Shown one piece after another: positions 17,775 through 20,163 of a stretch of 20,163 nucleotides of DNA. The translations under genes and the position numbers were made by a program. The first letter of the stretch is position 1. Each line of letters opens with the position of its first letter. Under the pieces are notes generated by a model. The model was given only the letters and a program-made list of their open reading frames with translations, had not been told where the DNA came from and did no database searches. This DNA is from Actinidia chinensis (lineage: Eukaryota > Streptophyta > Magnoliopsida > Ericales > Actinidiaceae): NCBI GenBank assembly GCA_009663005.1, contig VIGQ01001938.1, forward strand, positions 10,001 through 30,163, written 5' to 3'.

Positions 17775-19115
17775 TACCTGAGTTGAACCTGCCAGTAGTC
17801 ATAGCTTGTCTCAAAGCGATTAAAGGCCAGGCATGTGTAAGTATGAATAATTAGACTGTGTTGAAACTGCGATGGCTTCATTAAATCAGTTATTAGTTGT
17901 TTGATGGTATTTGCTACTCGGATAACGTAGTAATTCTAAGAGCTAATACGTTTTCAAAACAAACCCGACTTCTGGAAGGGATGCATTTATTAGAAAAGTG
18001 TCGACGCGGCTGTGCCCGTTGCTCTGATGATTCATGATAAATCGACGGATTCGCACGGCCTTCGGCCGGCGGACGCATCATCAAATTCTGCCCTATCAAC
18101 TTTCGATGGTAGGATAGTGGCCTCCGACTATCGGTGTTAAGGGTGACGGAAATTTAGGGTTCGATTCCGGAGAGGGAGCCTGAGGAAAGAAACGGCTACC
18201 AATCAGGAAGCAGCAGGCGCGAAAATAACCAATACTGGACAAGGGGAGGGGAGTGACAATAAATAACAATACCGGGCTCATGAGTCTGGTAATTGGAATG
18301 AGTACAATCTAAATCCCTCAACAGAGGATCCATTGGAGGGCAGTCTGGTGCCAGCAAGCCCCGCGGGTAATTCCAGCTCCAATAGCGTTATATTTAAGTG
18401 TTGAAGTTTTAAAAAGCTGTAGTTGGATTTTGGGTTGGGCCGACGGTCCGCCCTATACAGGTGTGCCACCCCGGTCGTCTCGTCCCTTTGCCGGCGATTG
18501 CGCTCCTAGCCTTAATGGCAGGGTGGGGTCGTGCCTCCGGCGCTGTTACTTTGAAGGAAATTAGATGCTCAAAGCAAAAGCATACGCTCTGGATACATTA
18601 GACATGAGGAATCAACATCCAAGGATTTCGATCCTATTCTGTTGCATTCCGGGATAGGAGTAATGATTACACGGGACAGCGGGGGGGCATCGTATTTCAT
18701 AGTCAGAGGTGAAATTCTGGATATGAAAGGACAAACAATGCGAAAGCATTTGCCAAGGATGTTTTCATAATCAAGAACGATAAGTTGGGGGCTCGCACAA
18801 CGGTGAGCAGCGACGACGATGTCCAGAATTCAGCACGTCCTAGTCGTCAACCATAAACGTGCCCGAACCAAGGGATCACGCGGATGTTACTTTTAGGACT
18901 CGCTGGCCACCTTATGAGAAATCAAAGTTTTTTGGGTTCCAGGGGAGTAGTATGGCCGCAAGGCTTGATGTGAGGAAAACTAACAAGGATCACCGATATT
19001 GAAGAGAAGCGGCACCACCCGGAGTGGAGCCTGCGGCTTATAATTGACTCAACACGGGGAGAGAGGCAACTTCCAGGTCCAGGACATAGTAAGGATACAG
19101 ACTGAGGAGCTCTTC
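17775..19115 (+). rRNA. 18S small-subunit rRNA, 5' portion, interrupted at its 3' side
   Basis: This is the small-subunit rRNA of the cytosolic ribosome. It starts at TACCTG (17775) after the conserved ETS end and continues with CCTGCCAGTAGTCATA, AAATCAGTTAT, CCCTATCAACTTTCGATGG, GGTAATTCCAGCTCC (18366-18380), GTCAGAGGTGAAATTCTGG and CTCAACACGGGGAG. It stops at GAGCTCTTCTT, where the normal gene reads GAGCTCTTTCTTGATTC. About 1.34 kb of a usual 1.81 kb is present, so roughly the last 500 bases are absent here. The 530 loop reads CAGCAAGCCCCGCGGG with extra bases, and two segments (18795-18838 and 18967-19012) are scrambled. As written it would not be functional. Identity is certain; whether the indels are biological is not. 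Confidence 0.97.
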
Positions 19116-19982
19116 TTTTTTTTTTTGTAATGTAAATTTTTATAAATACTTAAACAAGAATTAGCCTCCGGACAAACCCCAGGAAGGCAAACATGGCTAA
19201 AAGCCCAAGGATCCAACAATCCAAACCAGACGTTGGACATAACCAAAGCAATAAAACAAGACCCATGACCGGGCCAACACAGGACTCCACCTCAATAAAG
19301 GGTAGAGAAAAGAAAGCAACTATAAAAGCAACTAAACGAGAGCAAGTGAAGCTACAACTTATCAGCAAAACCAAGCACCCAGATGGGATACCAGCAGCAA
19401 TCTCAGTAGTTACAAGCATCACAGCAGACGAGAAACAACACCGCACCACCAGGGCCGAAACCAAGCAGTACCCAAAGGCAGCAACAACATCACCAGCACC
19501 CACCACTAGCAGCAGCAACAGCCACTCGGAGCAATACTCGGCCGATGCAGCCCACCCTCAGCAGCATCAATAGACAACAAGGGGGATAGACTCACCAAAG
19601 GCTACAGGGGTATTACAGCTTCAAGCACAACCCCAACCATTAATACCAACGCAACCATAAAAACAACATGACAGAGCAGGGCAACATTAAAAGTATCACT
19701 AGACAGCACCAAGAGGACAATAGAAAAAGCCCTGGCTAGTAGATAGGCTTATATCTTAACTAGCAGCAATACAAGAAACCAGTCCACAAGCCGCCAAAAT
19801 TGATAGACAGCAACCTAAAGAAGGAAACTGAGCCACACAGCATCCAGACCAGCGCAACAACAACAGCAAATATTCTATTAGAGCTAAAACTAGCTAACAC
19901 ACACAAACACACAAGAAAGAGCAGGGGAGGGGGTTACAAGCAGTAACCCAGAGACAAGCAGTACCCAGAACCACACGCACAC

Positions 19983-19993
19983 TTTTTTTTTTT
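19983..19993 (-). repeat. Second internal A tract (minus strand) of the insertion
   Basis: An 11-base T run on the plus strand reads as poly(A) on the minus strand, about 870 bases upstream of the terminal tail at 19116-19126. It may be an internal A tract or the tail of an older retroelement into which, or next to which, the terminal one sits. It directly abuts the hairpin at 19996-20021. Confidence 0.6.
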
Positions 19994-19995
19994 AA

Positions 19996-20021
19996 ACCGG
20001 TAGACCATGGGCTCTACCGGT
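19996..20021. repeat. Perfect 9-bp inverted repeat (hairpin)
   Basis: ACCGGTAGA (19996-20004) and TCTACCGGT (20013-20021) are exact inverted copies around an 8-base loop CCATGGGC. The right arm overlaps a second CCGGTAGAC copy, so CCGGTAGAC also occurs as a direct repeat at 19997-20005 and 20018-20026. This is the only strong hairpin I found in the foreign segment. Function unknown. Confidence 0.85.
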
Positions 20022-20163
20022 AGACGGGAGAGGAGAGAAGACACATACAAGCATTTTAAAAATCAAAGAAAAAACAACCACAACAAACAATCTGCATCAA
20101 ACACAGCAAAAAACCAAAAGATATTTCTAAGGCACATAAACACACAAAGTCAGCAGTAACCAA

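Larger units (their letters stand above)
19116..20163 (-). mobile_element. Retroelement-like insertion (probable LINE 3' end), antisense in 18S, runs off the window
   Basis: From the T tract at 19116-19126 the text is no longer rRNA. Read on the minus strand it ends GTTTAAGTATTTATAAAAA, TTTACATTAC and then 11 A, directly against the broken 18S. A 3' poly(A) end at a sharp break in a host gene is the signature of target-primed retrotransposition (plant L1-type LINE, SINE or processed transcript). The minus strand is T/G-rich, like many plant LINE 3' ends, and has one open frame at 19150-19518 of 122 codons that is hydrophobic and matches no domain I know. A plus-strand frame at 19193-19573 is low-complexity and also unrecognised. 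No reverse transcriptase or endonuclease motif is in view; that part would lie beyond 20163. The class is therefore inferred. No target-site duplication can be checked. Confidence 0.6.

Noticed and set aside
19193..19573. 126-codon plus-strand frame rich in S, T, K and Q
   Set aside because: Low-complexity composition and no known domain. The poly(A) geometry argues that the element reads on the minus strand, so this is probably the complement of a 3' untranslated region.

Overview
The window is nuclear ribosomal DNA (35S/45S rDNA) from a land plant. It has 3' portions of two 25S rRNA genes, two intergenic spacers (IGS) packed with short subrepeats, one RNA polymerase I promoter with its 5' external transcribed spacer (ETS), and an 18S rRNA gene broken at its 3' side by unrelated, probably LINE-type, DNA. 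I see no credible protein-coding gene. The rRNA text is clearly plant. The form of the 25S 3' end and the very long spacer (about 9.5 kb from 25S end to promoter) lean toward a gymnosperm, but that is inference and I cannot name a genus.

Layout. 1-541: 3' end of 25S copy 1. 542-4726: IGS A, made of a conserved post-25S hairpin, a short unique leader and a subrepeat array. 4727-4750: abnormal junction. 4750-6499: 3' half of 25S copy 2, entered in mid-gene. 6500-15118: IGS B, with the same leader followed by two roughly 3.7 kb super-repeats of the same array. 15119-15590: unique spacer. 15590-15915: strongly AT-rich tract. About 15995-16013: Pol I promoter (TATATAAGG followed by a G tract). 16001-17774: 5' ETS. 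17775-19115: 18S, broken at a T tract. 19116-20163: foreign DNA whose minus strand ends in poly(A) at the 18S break.

The array is built from about 21 bp and 30 bp modules sharing the core ATTGCCGAGAAA, usually forming a roughly 51 bp dimer. These combine into 290-400 bp higher-order repeats, and those into super-repeats of about 3.7-4.0 kb. Because 21, 30 and 51 are all multiples of three and the minus strand is poor in stops, the array carries many long but meaningless open frames.

The normal order (promoter, 5' ETS, 18S, ITS1, 5.8S, ITS2, 25S, IGS) is violated at least once. IGS A runs straight into the middle of a 25S gene with no promoter, ETS, 18S or 5.8S between, and a short array fragment in inverted orientation lies exactly at that joint. 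The 18S is interrupted as well. All rRNA segments carry many small indels at universally conserved sites, so this is either a degenerate edge of an rDNA locus or a noisy long-read assembly; the text alone cannot fully separate the two. The most interesting items are the retroelement-like insertion in 18S, the inverted repeat pieces at the junction and in the 5' ETS, and the layered repeat architecture of the spacer.
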